Notes under the pieces: model-generated
Told to the model about the DNA's origin: nothing
The model's database searches: none
Seen by the model: only the letters and a program-made list of their open reading frames with translations
Position numbers and translations under genes: made by a program
NCBI GenBank assembly: GCA_944376195.1
Contig: CALWBW010000021.1
Span: 1 to 39,876, forward strand
Source: an uncultured Clostridia bacterium
Lineage (GTDB): Bacteria; Bacillota; Clostridia; Oscillospirales; QAMX01
Length of the DNA: 39,876 bases
Reading direction: 5' to 3'
Shown here: piece by piece, positions 8,898-16,176 of the stretch
How the letters are laid out: the number at the start of each line of letters is the position of its first letter
Numbering within the stretch: position 1 is the stretch's first letter

Positions 8898-8913
8898 TTT
8901 ACAAATTTGTAAA
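8898..8913. promoter_or_regulatory. Perfect 16-bp palindrome, candidate operator
   Basis: TTTACAAATTTGTAAA is a perfect inverted repeat ending 6 bp before the -35 box of the ABC exporter promoter. The position suits an activator or repressor site. No regulator gene lies in the exporter operon, so any binding protein is encoded elsewhere. Confidence 0.5.
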
Positions 8914-8919
8914 TAGTGG

Positions 8920-8948
8920 TTGACAGAAGATAATTCTTTTGCTATTCT
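8920..8948 (+). promoter_or_regulatory. Promoter of the ABC-2 exporter operon
   Basis: Consensus TTGACA (8920-8925), a 17-bp spacer and TATTCT (8943-8948). The predicted transcript has a leader of about 360 nt before the first exporter gene. Confidence 0.65.
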
Positions 8949-9314
8949 TTAATAAAGAGTGAATTTGTTTTAACAAAAAATCTGCTTAATATTGTATATA
9001 TTGCATAATGAGGCTAATAGATAAAAGGTAATAAAATGAGGGCATTTTATTACAACAGTTGTATTTACAAAAGTTTTCAGTAGTTAACGTTAGCCGGGTG
9101 TTTGTATAGTCCGCGGGTTTGTGTTATTGAGCCATGCCTGTGGATTTTTTATTAAATTTTAACTATATGAGCGAATATACGCTAAAAGTCTTGCAAAAAT
9201 TATATGAAAAAAAGTAAATAAGATGGTCAACGTCCCGGCGAAAATTCAATGTGATGTTGCAGAGATTGAGTCGCATGTTGCAGCAAATCTAAATCAATAA
9301 TCGAGGTGATATAA
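8949..9314 (+). other. Long AT-rich leader without a recognisable gene
   Basis: These 366 bp hold no ORF of recognisable family. Two very short frames occur: 9167-9217 (16 codons, beginning MSEYTLKVLQKL) and 9223-9300 (25 codons, beginning MVNVPAKIQCDVAEIE). Neither has a good ribosome site. GAGGTGAT just before 9315 is the ribosome site of the ATPase gene. No known riboswitch was recognised. Confidence 0.4.
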
Positions 9315-10067
9315 ATGGCAGATATCGTATTACAACTGCTAAATCTAACGAAACGCTATGGACGGAAAACTGTCCTCGATAACATAAATCTGACGTTACG
9401 AAGCGGACGTATTTACGGTTTTATCGGCAACAATGGAGCCGGAAAAACAACGTTAATGCGGATTATTATGGGCTTGTCTTTTCCGAATTATGGGGAAATC
9501 TCTTTGTTTGGAGAGCATGGCCGTAAAGCATTGGAACAACAGCGCGCTCGGATTGGTTCAGTGATAGGAATGCCTGTCTTTTATGGAAACATGACAGCCA
9601 GACAAAATCTCCACATGCGAAGGATGATATGCCGATCCAAGACTCTCATGGACACGGAAGCATTGCTTCGCCTGTTAAAGATTGACGAGGACGAAACAGG
9701 GAAGAGTATTATGCGTAATTTTTCTTCCGGGATGATACAGCGTTTTGGTATCGCGGCGGCACTATTGGGTGAGCCGGAGTTTTTGTTGCTGGATGAACCG
9801 ACCGTCGGCGTAGATCCAAACGGTGTACGGGAGCTACGTGAGTTTTTCCTATCGCTTAATCAGGAAAAGGGCATAACCATTATGCTCTCCAGTCATATTT
9901 TAAGCGAGTTATATAGAATCGCTACTGATTACATATTTATACACAAAGGACAAATTATCCAGACGATTACGCACGAGGAATTGCAGAGCAGATTAGAGAA
10001 TCAAGACTCGGAGTATTTGGATGATTACTTTCTCAAGCTTACCGCTCAAGCCGAGGCAAGCAGATGA
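9315..10067 (+). CDS. ABC-2 exporter ATP-binding protein (BcrA-like)
   Basis: A 250-residue ABC ATPase of the type that powers ABC-2 exporters, including peptide-antibiotic immunity pumps such as BcrA. Walker A is GNNGAGKTT (residues 38-46), the signature is NFSSGMIQRFGIAAALL (a variant of LSGGQ), Walker B is LLLDEPTVGVDP, and the switch histidine is in MLSSHIL. It works with the two membrane proteins downstream, and its stop overlaps the next ATG by 4 nt. Codons are much more AT-rich than in neighbouring housekeeping genes, suggesting acquisition. The substrate cannot be read from sequence, and no two-component system is adjacent to suggest bacitracin or lantibiotic sensing. Confidence 0.9.
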   Translation: MADIVLQLLNLTKRYGRKTVLDNINLTLRSGRIYGFIGNNGAGKTTLMRIIMGLSFPNYGEISLFGEHGRKALEQQRARIGSVIGMPVFYGNMTARQNLHMRRMICRSKTLMDTEALLRLLKIDEDETGKSIMRNFSSGMIQRFGIAAALLGEPEFLLLDEPTVGVDPNGVRELREFFLSLNQEKGITIMLSSHILSELYRIATDYIFIHKGQIIQTITHEELQSRLENQDSEYLDDYFLKLTAQAEASR

Positions 10068-10864
10068 TACGCCTAATACGGCAGGAGTTTTATCGCCTGG
10101 GGAAAAACTCATTAATGCTGGGAGCATTGGTAATGGTGCTTTGCATTAGCGTGGTTGTCGTCGGTCAATCTGCTCCAATATCTTTAACAGCAAAGGGTGC
10201 AGATTTTGCAGATATTCAAAGCTATATGGAGATTCTAGGTTATGAAATAGAGAGTGTGGCGGAATATGATAACTGGTTTCAAAACATGTGTTTTCGAACA
10301 ATTGTACAGAACACACAATTCATGTTTTGGATCGGGGTGCTGTTGGCTGGATTTCTCATTGGCGAGGTTTTTGTTGATCGGACAATTGCCGTGCCCATTA
10401 CTTACGGCTACACGCGGACTTCAGTTTATACCGCAAAACTTGCGGCCTATTTCATTTTTGCGTTGATTTTTTCCTTTCTCTCTCTTCTAGCGACATTGAT
10501 CATATTTGCGCAGGGCTGGACGAATGTATCTGCTATGGAAATTGTTCATCTTTTCATTTTTAGAGCATTATGCGATGTTGGAATCGTGAGCATACCTTTC
10601 TTGATTGTGTTTCTCTGCCGTGACTTGGTAAAAACGATGACCTTAAGTGTGGGTTATGCCATGATTTTTACAAACTCTTTGCACAAAACACAGGCAAATA
10701 ATTTTTTTGAAGAAATACTTTGGCATCATCCGGTGTTTTATTATAGAAAAATGGCGCTATACGGTTTAAGGAATTACGAGGAGATTATTTTGAGCGTAAC
10801 ACTCATACTTGCAGTTACATTAGCGTTATCGTTCTATATATTTCATAATTTAGAACTTGAATAG
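10064..10864 (+). CDS. ABC-2 type membrane permease, first subunit
   Basis: A 266-residue membrane protein with about six hydrophobic segments: an N-terminal segment (about 17-35), one near 87-107, and four more through the C-terminal half. A loop after segment 2 contains DRTIAVPITYGYTRTSVYTAKLAAY, typical of ABC-2 permeases in lantibiotic-immunity-type exporters, where the conserved G-x-x-R-x-x-x-F/Y-x-x-K pattern follows the second segment. The start ATG overlaps the ATPase stop, implying coupled translation. It presumably pairs with the next gene product as a heterodimeric pore. Sequence similarity to its partner is low apart from this loop. Confidence 0.82.
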   Translation: MIRLIRQEFYRLGKNSLMLGALVMVLCISVVVVGQSAPISLTAKGADFADIQSYMEILGYEIESVAEYDNWFQNMCFRTIVQNTQFMFWIGVLLAGFLIGEVFVDRTIAVPITYGYTRTSVYTAKLAAYFIFALIFSFLSLLATLIIFAQGWTNVSAMEIVHLFIFRALCDVGIVSIPFLIVFLCRDLVKTMTLSVGYAMIFTNSLHKTQANNFFEEILWHHPVFYYRKMALYGLRNYEEIILSVTLILAVTLALSFYIFHNLELE

Positions 10865-10878
10865 AAGGGGGGAAAAGT

Positions 10879-11772
10879 GTGTTAAAGTTATTAAAAAAAG
10901 ATTTGTATCGGGATATGCGCAACAAAGGAATGCTTATTTTTCTGGTCGCGTCTACCATTCTCTGCTTTTCTTTTTGGGGTGGCACCGGTGAGTTGAATCT
11001 TTATAATAGTACCAAAAGAATTAAAAATGCATCCCCTGAGGAATACGCTATGCTATACCTGGCATACAATTGGAAACCCAGTACAGATGATTCCGAAGAG
11101 GCATATACGGAGTTTGTGAACTACATGGAAAGCATGAAGCCTACCTATTTGCGTGCCGCAGTTTCCCGTATGTTTACAGAAAATAGTCCTGCTCTGTTTG
11201 TAGGAATTTATGCCGCCGCATATTTTATTGCAGCAAACTTTTCGGGAAGAAACGTGGGTATTGACGTTTCTGCGGGTTATTCGCGGCGAAGTGTTTTCGT
11301 GGCAACGTTATTGCGTTACTATCTTTTTGTTACCATAACATTGATCTTTGTCTTTTTTGCGTTTCTATTTTATGCATTTGGTTTTCGCTGGATTACGGCA
11401 CTGCAACCCTACCATTGGCGAAGCTTTTGTATATGGTTATATCTATCGCTTTCGATGGTAAGCTTTCCTTTTTTCATTGCTTTTCTCTTTAGGCGCGTCC
11501 TTAAAACTCTAGTGGTCTCAATCATTTTGGTCGTCGGAGTCCCATTCCTGCCTCAAAGCGCCTATTATGGAGCGGAAAAATACACGGGACTAATCGGCAC
11601 AGAGACGTTTGACTGGCTGCCGATGGCTATGTGTCAACGTACCGTCTTATACAATGAACAGCTCATTTTAAATAATTACGAAAGCCTCATGTTTATTGTA
11701 GTTCCCTTGACATTCTTAGTGGGTGCATCCTTACTTGCATACCTATTCTTCCGCCGCGCGGAATTAAAATAG
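10879..11772 (+). CDS. ABC-2 type membrane permease, second subunit
   Basis: A 297-residue membrane protein starting at a GTG preceded by GAAGGGGGG. It has an N-terminal segment (about 18-35), a polar extracellular region of about 70 residues, then five hydrophobic segments. The loop FSGRNVGIDVSAGYSRRSVFVATLLRY is equivalent to the G-Y-x-R-x-x-x-F/Y loop of the preceding permease, which identifies it as its partner. The last residues, FFRRAELK, are the usual basic cytoplasmic end. It is the last gene of the exporter operon. No clear terminator follows within the next 400 bp, apart from the inverted repeat at 12225 that also ends rubredoxin transcription. Confidence 0.82.
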   Translation: MLKLLKKDLYRDMRNKGMLIFLVASTILCFSFWGGTGELNLYNSTKRIKNASPEEYAMLYLAYNWKPSTDDSEEAYTEFVNYMESMKPTYLRAAVSRMFTENSPALFVGIYAAAYFIAANFSGRNVGIDVSAGYSRRSVFVATLLRYYLFVTITLIFVFFAFLFYAFGFRWITALQPYHWRSFCIWLYLSLSMVSFPFFIAFLFRRVLKTLVVSIILVVGVPFLPQSAYYGAEKYTGLIGTETFDWLPMAMCQRTVLYNEQLILNNYESLMFIVVPLTFLVGASLLAYLFFRRAELK

Positions 11773-12224
11773 CTCCAATAACGTCATCGTACGTATATAA
11801 TTGATCTAAAAGCAATATGAAACTGAAAAGGGCGCTATCCAACAGTTTCTTCTGGTGACTCAGTGGTTGTATCCTAGATGGCGTGAAACTGGTGGTTGGC
11901 GGCAGCGTGAAAAGTATTCCCTGAAGCCAAGTATCGGCAGTATACCATTCAATGTTACCGTAATATGCTCTCAGCCCCACCTCGTTCCAAGATAAAGCTG
12001 GTAGCGGAAATCCGATCCGCACCTAGGAATGCAAGAAAGCTGTGGTGGAGCAACAAAAAGTATCTGAAGCACTGGAGAACTCCGTTGGGAATGTCTCCAT
12101 TGCTGGATGGCTTCATTCAAAACTGAGGCTGCAAATCAAATTGCGAAAAATTCTTGAAACTCCCCTTTAATACCAAATAATACTTCAGTTTGTACGAGCT
12201 TTGTGAAAATACTTCTTCAAAATG
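11773..12224. other. Gene-free stretch between exporter and rubredoxin
   Basis: About 450 bp without a convincing gene on either strand. The longest open frame (minus strand, ending near 11693) overlaps the exporter 3' end and resembles nothing known. Composition is mixed, and several short frames are broken by stops, as expected of decayed sequence. No transposase motif or terminal repeat was recognised. Confidence 0.4.
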
Positions 12225-12265
12225 AAAACTGAGCCGGACTCTAATTTGAGTCTGGCTCAGTTTTT
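12225..12265. terminator. Bidirectional terminator
   Basis: AAAACTGAGCCGGACTC pairs with GAGTCTGGCTCAGTTTT around a six-base loop, with A- and T-tracts on the two sides. It can end the exporter transcript (+) and the rubredoxin/flavodiiron transcript (-), whose stop codon is 6 bp away. Confidence 0.88.
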
Positions 12266-12270
12266 ATGGC

Positions 12271-12429
12271 TTACTCGGCTTTGGAAAAGCTGTCCTTACC
12301 AACGCCGCACAGCGGGCAGACGAAATCATCCGGGAGATCTTCCCATTTCGTGCCGGGCGCAATCCCGTTATCCGGATCGCCCAATGCCTCGTCATATTCG
12401 TAGCCACACACATCGCATACATACTTCAT
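12271..12429 (-). CDS. Rubredoxin
   Basis: A 52-residue rubredoxin, a small one-electron carrier with a single Fe(Cys)4 site. The two cysteine pairs are CDVCG (Cys5, Cys8) and CPLCG (Cys38, Cys41), with the conserved Y-x-[21 protein letters not shown] core and aromatic residues of classical rubredoxins. It starts at ATG 12429 behind AAAGGAGC. It lies 52 bp downstream of the flavodiiron gene on the same strand and is a plausible electron donor to it, additional to the rubredoxin domain fused to that enzyme. A weak hairpin between the genes may adjust their ratio. The ORF is easily overlooked because of its size. Confidence 0.96.
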   Translation of the reverse strand: MKYVCDVCGYEYDEALGDPDNGIAPGTKWEDLPDDFVCPLCGVGKDSFSKAE

Positions 12430-12455
12430 AATTCTTTTGCTCCTTTTTTCATTAA

Positions 12456-12476
12456 TAAAAACGGATTTTCCGTTTT
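12456..12476 (-). terminator. Weak intercistronic hairpin
   Basis: AAAACGGA and TCCGTTTT form an 8-bp stem followed on the minus strand by a short T-rich run, between the flavodiiron and rubredoxin genes. It is probably a leaky terminator that lets part of the transcript read into rubredoxin. Confidence 0.4.
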
Positions 12477-12481
12477 AGGCA

Positions 12482-14320
12482 TTATTCAACGCGTTCAAAG
12501 TCTTCAGGGCCATGCTTGCACAAGGGGCAGACAAAATCGGCCGGCAACTCATCGCCTTCGTAGAAATATCCACAAATTTTGCAAACCCAGCCGCGCTTCT
12601 TTTCCTGTGCAGGCTGCGGCTTTGGTTTAATATGCTCAAAATAGTAACTATACGTGACGGAAGGTTCGTTGGAAAGTACCTTTGCTTCCGTAACTTCTGC
12701 AGTAAACAGCGTGTGCGTATCATAATCTTCTGCTTTCACAACTTTTGCAGAGAAGAACGCGTTCACATGTTCTGTCAGATAGCAAATGCCATTGGCACTT
12801 CGCGCTTCATTGCCCGTAAATTTATTGACCGTACGTCCGCTTTGGAAACCAAAGTGCTGGAAGGTTTTAAACGGTACGCTTTCTGTTAAAACGGAGACGT
12901 TAAACATTCCGGTACGCAAAATCATATCGTGCGTATAATTGGCCTTGTTGACTGCAATGGAAATGCGCTTCGGCGTATCTGTAATTTGCGTTACGGTATT
13001 AATGATGCATCCATTGTCACGGTCTTCCTCCCGAGCAGTAAGGACAAACAGGCCATAAGAAAGCTTAAAGAAAGCGGAGGGATCCAACGCCTGCATTCCT
13101 GCGTCGCCGAGGACTGCCGGCTGCGGCATGGATTGGGCAATGGCGTCAACCAATGCGTCAAGATCAGCACTTTGCTCCTCTTTTAAGGCAGACCGCACAT
13201 CAAGCGGTTCACCGAGAACAGTGATGTTCTTTAACGGAGCAAAAATATCGCGCATCAGTTTCCCGGAAGTAGGTGCCCAGGAACCGTTTTGAATGAACGC
13301 AACAGTGCGGTTTTGAATGTTATGCGCGGCAAGATCATGCAAAAGCGCTTCCATCGTGACAAAAATACCTGCGTTATAGGTCGTGGATGCAAAGACTAGA
13401 TGGCTGTAACGGAATGCCGATGCAATAATATCGGAGGCCGGCGTGACGGAAACGTCGTACATCACCGTTTTGATCCCACGGTCGCGCAGACGGGAAGAAA
13501 GGACTTCCGCCGCGTTTTCCGTATTCCCATAGACGGAGGCGTAGGCAATCATTACGCCGGTTTCCTCAGGCGTATAAGAACTCCACTTTGCATATTTATC
13601 AATATAGTCGCCGATATTCGTACGCCAGACAAATCCGTGCAGAGGGCAGATCATATTAATTTCTAAGCCGGAAGCCTTCTTCAGCAGGGCCTGCACCTGC
13701 GTACCGTATTTTCCGACAATGTTTGTATAATAACGGCGCGCTTCATCCAGATAATCGCGCTCAAAATTGACCTCGTCGGCAAATATGGCGCCATTTAACG
13801 CGCCGAATGTACCAAACGCATCAGCAGAGAAGAGGATTTTATCCACGGTGTCATAGGTAACCATGACTTCGGGCCAGTGCACCATTGGTGCCATGACAAA
13901 GGTCAAATTGTGGTGGCCGGTATTGAGTACACTGCCTTCTTTTACAATATAGGCCTTTCCTGTAAGATCCAGATTGAAAAATTGCCGGATCATGGTCTCT
14001 GTTTTGGCGTTACAGACGATAACGGCATCCGGCCAACGGCGCAGTACTTCATCAATGGTCGCCGAATGATCCGGCTCCATGTGCTGAACGATCAAATAGT
14101 CAAGCTTGCGTCCAGCCAGCGCATGCTCCAAATTTTCAAAAAAGATTTTGCTGACGGCATGATCAACCGTATCAAAAAGAACTGTAGTATCATCTAAAAG
14201 CAGGTACGAGTTATAGGAAACGCCGTCCGGTACCGAATAAACACCTTCAAACATGGCAAGTCTGCGGTCGTTACCGCCGACCCAGATTAAATCGGGTGTG
14301 ACTTGTTTCGTGCAGTACAT
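12482..14320 (-). CDS. Flavodiiron protein with flavin reductase and rubredoxin domains
   Basis: A 612-residue O2/NO-reducing flavodiiron protein. An N-terminal metallo-beta-lactamase-like domain (about 1-250) carries diiron ligands in HMEPDHS (H80, E82, D84, with H85 nearby), MVHWPE, SADAFG and CPLHGFVW. A flavodoxin domain follows (about 255-395, FMN loop YASVYGNTENAAE). Then comes a flavin-reductase-like domain (about 420-560) and a C-terminal rubredoxin domain with CKICG and CPLCK (C580, C583, C598, C601). The core alone is common; carrying both a flavin reductase and a rubredoxin is less so. The start is ATG 14320 (MYCTKQ), eight bases after GGAGG; an upstream GTG at 14335 lacks such a site. 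Its promoter contains the operator at 14389-14402, and it diverges from a Crp/Fnr regulator. The likely role is oxygen or nitric oxide detoxification. Confidence 0.93.
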   Translation of the reverse strand: MYCTKQVTPDLIWVGGNDRRLAMFEGVYSVPDGVSYNSYLLLDDTTVLFDTVDHAVSKIFFENLEHALAGRKLDYLIVQHMEPDHSATIDEVLRRWPDAVIVCNAKTETMIRQFFNLDLTGKAYIVKEGSVLNTGHHNLTFVMAPMVHWPEVMVTYDTVDKILFSADAFGTFGALNGAIFADEVNFERDYLDEARRYYTNIVGKYGTQVQALLKKASGLEINMICPLHGFVWRTNIGDYIDKYAKWSSYTPEETGVMIAYASVYGNTENAAEVLSSRLRDRGIKTVMYDVSVTPASDIIASAFRYSHLVFASTTYNAGIFVTMEALLHDLAAHNIQNRTVAFIQNGSWAPTSGKLMRDIFAPLKNITVLGEPLDVRSALKEEQSADLDALVDAIAQSMPQPAVLGDAGMQALDPSAFFKLSYGLFVLTAREEDRDNGCIINTVTQITDTPKRISIAVNKANYTHDMILRTGMFNVSVLTESVPFKTFQHFGFQSGRTVNKFTGNEARSANGICYLTEHVNAFFSAKVVKAEDYDTHTLFTAEVTEAKVLSNEPSVTYSYYFEHIKPKPQPAQEKKRGWVCKICGYFYEGDELPADFVCPLCKHGPEDFERVE

Positions 14321-14361
14321 AGCATAAACCTCCACTTCATGTTACTTGCATTATACTATTA

Positions 14362-14367
14362 ATTATA
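14362..14367 (-). promoter_or_regulatory. -10 box of the flavodiiron promoter
   Basis: TATAAT on the minus strand with no recognisable -35 box 17 bp upstream (ACCATT), as in activator-dependent promoters. The inferred start is near 14355, which places the 14389-14402 operator at about -40.5. An alternative TATAAT lies at 14350-14355. Confidence 0.55.
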
Positions 14368-14388
14368 CTAAAAAGCTATATTATAATG

Positions 14389-14402
14389 GTTGCATTTGCA
14401 AC
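14389..14402. promoter_or_regulatory. Candidate Crp/Fnr operator, site 1
   Basis: GTTGC-ATTT-GCAAC is an inverted repeat with 4 bp between half-sites, the same geometry as an FNR box. It sits between the flavodiiron gene and the Crp/Fnr regulator. It is centred about -40.5 from the inferred flavodiiron start, and it overlaps the -35 box of the regulator's own promoter. The same sequence recurs at 15127-15140. Confidence 0.7.
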
Positions 14403-14418
14403 GAATATATGATAAAAT
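14390..14418 (+). promoter_or_regulatory. Promoter of the Crp/Fnr regulator
   Basis: TTGCAT (14390-14395), a 17-bp spacer and TAAAAT (14413-14418). The operator covers the -35 box, predicting autorepression. A TATAAT at 14382-14387 is a weaker alternative. Confidence 0.55.
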
Positions 14419-14446
14419 ATCAACAAAGCTCGGGGAGGAAATCAAG

Positions 14447-15115
14447 ATGTATCAGGAGATCCTTACAAAATGCATACTTTTTTCTGATCTTTCAAAAGAA
14501 GAGTTATCCTATGCGCTGCAGTTTTTTTCTGCGACGGAAAAATTTTATGAAAAAGGAGATTTTTTAAATAAGGTTACGGCACCATTGAAAAGTTTTGGGC
14601 TGGTACTTTCCGGCACAATTCAGGTTTACATGGATGATATTGATGGGAATCAGATGATTATGGCAAATGTCGGGGAGGGGGATACATTTGGTGAATCGCT
14701 TTGTTTCCTGCAGCGGGAAGCTCCGGTTTATATTTGTAGTCTTACCGATTCTGCTATCCTTTGGATGAATACAGATCGGATTAAAAATCCAGATGCGCAT
14801 TTTACTTATCGGGATATTGTTTTAGCCAACCGGTTTACCGCGATGCTGGCAAACAGGACCCTTGCCATGAACGACCGGATTCAAATTTTATCCAAGCTGT
14901 CCATCCGGGATAAATTAATTACGTTTTTCTCTCAATATAGCAACCGATATGGCAGTCAGGAGTTTGAAATTCCTTTTGACCGCAATGATATGGCGACCTA
15001 TCTGGGAGTAAACCGCAGCGCACTTTCGCGGGAACTTGCGCACATGCGAGAAGAGGGAATCATCGATTTTCACAAAAATCAATTTCAGATTAAGAACATT
15101 TTTGCCAATCAATAA
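14447..15115 (+). CDS. Crp/Fnr-family transcription regulator
   Basis: A 222-residue regulator with an N-terminal cyclic-nucleotide-binding-like beta-roll (about 10-125, with LSGTIQVYMDDIDGNQ and GEGDTFGESLCF). A dimerisation helix follows (about 130-165), then a C-terminal winged helix-turn-helix (about 177-200: RNDMATYLGVNRSALSREL). It has no FNR-type N-terminal cysteine cluster (only Cys9, with others inside the beta-roll), so a [4Fe-4S] sensor like FNR is unlikely. Haem or another ligand cannot be judged from sequence. The start ATG 14447 follows GGGGAGG. The position opposite a flavodiiron gene and the shared operators suggest a redox- or NO-responsive activator, functionally like HcpR-type regulators. 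This is inference. Confidence 0.9.
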   Translation: MYQEILTKCILFSDLSKEELSYALQFFSATEKFYEKGDFLNKVTAPLKSFGLVLSGTIQVYMDDIDGNQMIMANVGEGDTFGESLCFLQREAPVYICSLTDSAILWMNTDRIKNPDAHFTYRDIVLANRFTAMLANRTLAMNDRIQILSKLSIRDKLITFFSQYSNRYGSQEFEIPFDRNDMATYLGVNRSALSRELAHMREEGIIDFHKNQFQIKNIFANQ

Positions 15116-15126
15116 CCCTTCATTTT

Positions 15127-15140
15127 GTTGCTTTTGCAAC
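15127..15140. promoter_or_regulatory. Candidate Crp/Fnr operator, site 2
   Basis: GTTGC-TTTT-GCAAC has the same half-sites and 4-bp spacing as site 1. Its centre (15133.5) is exactly -41.5 from the start predicted by the TATAAT at 15163-15168, the class II activation position for Crp/Fnr proteins. Confidence 0.72.
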
Positions 15141-15162
15141 GTTATTGTCTACGAAGATGGTT

Positions 15163-15168
15163 TATAAT
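15163..15168 (+). promoter_or_regulatory. -10 box of the ABC/radical SAM operon
   Basis: Consensus TATAAT with a poor -35 (CGTTAT, 15140-15145), as expected of an activator-dependent promoter. The inferred start is near 15175, leaving a 24-nt leader with GAAGGGAG as the ribosome site. Confidence 0.62.
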
Positions 15169-15198
15169 ACTCCCAGATAAAAGAAGGGAGTCAACAAT

Positions 15199-16176
15199 AT
15201 GAAAAAAGCAATTTCACTGATATTGGTGCTGGCGCTGCTTGTGATGGCTTTTGCCGGATGTTCTGCGCCTCAGGCGGAAGAAGAGGACGTCACCATTCGA
15301 ATTGGCGGTTTGAAGGGGCCGACTTCAATGGGCCTTGTCAAACTGATGGAAGACAACGAAACCGGAGAGGCGAAAAACTCCTATGAGTTTACAATTGCCG
15401 GCAGTGCCGACGAAGTGACGCCGAAGCTGGTTCAGGGTGAACTGGATATCGTGGCGGTTCCTGCAAACCTTGCCTCTGTCCTTTATCAGAATACCGACGG
15501 CGCTGTGCAGCTTTTAGCGATCAACACGCTGGGTGTCATTTATATTGTGGAAAAAGGCGAAACGATCAACTCTGTGGCAGATCTTGCGGGCAAGACGATT
15601 TATGCAACCGGTAAGGGTTCTACGCCGGAATACGCGCTTCGTTATATTCTCTCAGAGAATGGCGTTGACCCGGATACGGACGTGACAATTGAATGGAAGA
15701 GTGAGCCGACGGAAGTGGTGTCTACGCTGGCGGCAGAGGAAGGCGGAATTGCCATGTTGCCGCAGCCGTACGTTACCGTGGCACAGGGTTCCGTGGAAGG
15801 CCTTCGCATTGCGATTGATCTGACGGAGGCTTGGGATGCATTGGAAAATGGCAGCATGTTGCTCACCGGCGTTTTGGTGGTACGCAAGGACTTTGCCGAT
15901 GCACATCCGCAGGCAATTGCAGATTTTTTGGAGGAATATCAGGCTTCTACGGAGTATGTCAATGAAAACAACGCCGACGCCGCGCAGCTTATTGAAAAAT
16001 TTGATATTGTAAAGGCTGCCGTCGCGGAAAAGGCGCTTCCTTACTGCAATATTACGTACATTGCCGGTGCGGATATGGTGGAGCCGATGGATGGATATTT
16101 GCAGGTTCTCTTTGATCAGAACGCTGAATCCGTAGGCGGTGCTCTGCCGGGCGATGATTTCTATTATGAAGGATAA
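15199..16176 (+). CDS. ABC transporter substrate-binding lipoprotein (NitT/TauT type)
   Basis: A 325-residue lipoprotein whose signal peptide ends in the lipobox AFAGC (Cys at about residue 21), so it is anchored outside the membrane. The mature part is a type II periplasmic-binding fold of the NMT1/SsuA/TauA group, with LVQGELDIVAVPANLASVLY, VADLAGKTIYATGKGSTPEYALRY and MLPQPYVTVAQ. Such proteins bind small organics, for example sulfonates, thiamine precursors or nitrate, and the ligand cannot be deduced here. It is first in a four-gene operon with a permease, an ATPase and a HydE-like radical SAM enzyme. The gene overlaps the permease by 11 nt. The promoter carries Crp/Fnr operator site 2. 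Confidence 0.9.
   Translation: MKKAISLILVLALLVMAFAGCSAPQAEEEDVTIRIGGLKGPTSMGLVKLMEDNETGEAKNSYEFTIAGSADEVTPKLVQGELDIVAVPANLASVLYQNTDGAVQLLAINTLGVIYIVEKGETINSVADLAGKTIYATGKGSTPEYALRYILSENGVDPDTDVTIEWKSEPTEVVSTLAAEEGGIAMLPQPYVTVAQGSVEGLRIAIDLTEAWDALENGSMLLTGVLVVRKDFADAHPQAIADFLEEYQASTEYVNENNADAAQLIEKFDIVKAAVAEKALPYCNITYIAGADMVEPMDGYLQVLFDQNAESVGGALPGDDFYYEG

Noticed and set aside
9167..9300. Two tiny frames (16 and 25 codons) in the exporter leader that might be leader peptides.
   Set aside because: Neither has a proper ribosome site, and they are in different frames. AT-rich DNA yields such frames by chance.
11773..12224. Possible degraded mobile element or intron after the exporter operon.
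   Set aside because: No transposase or maturase motif, terminal inverted repeat or intron core could be recognised, so it is only listed as gene-free sequence.
12512..13666. Several plus-strand open frames opposite the flavodiiron gene.
   Set aside because: They are frame shadows of a gene with clear domain matches on the minus strand and lack ribosome sites or recognisable motifs.
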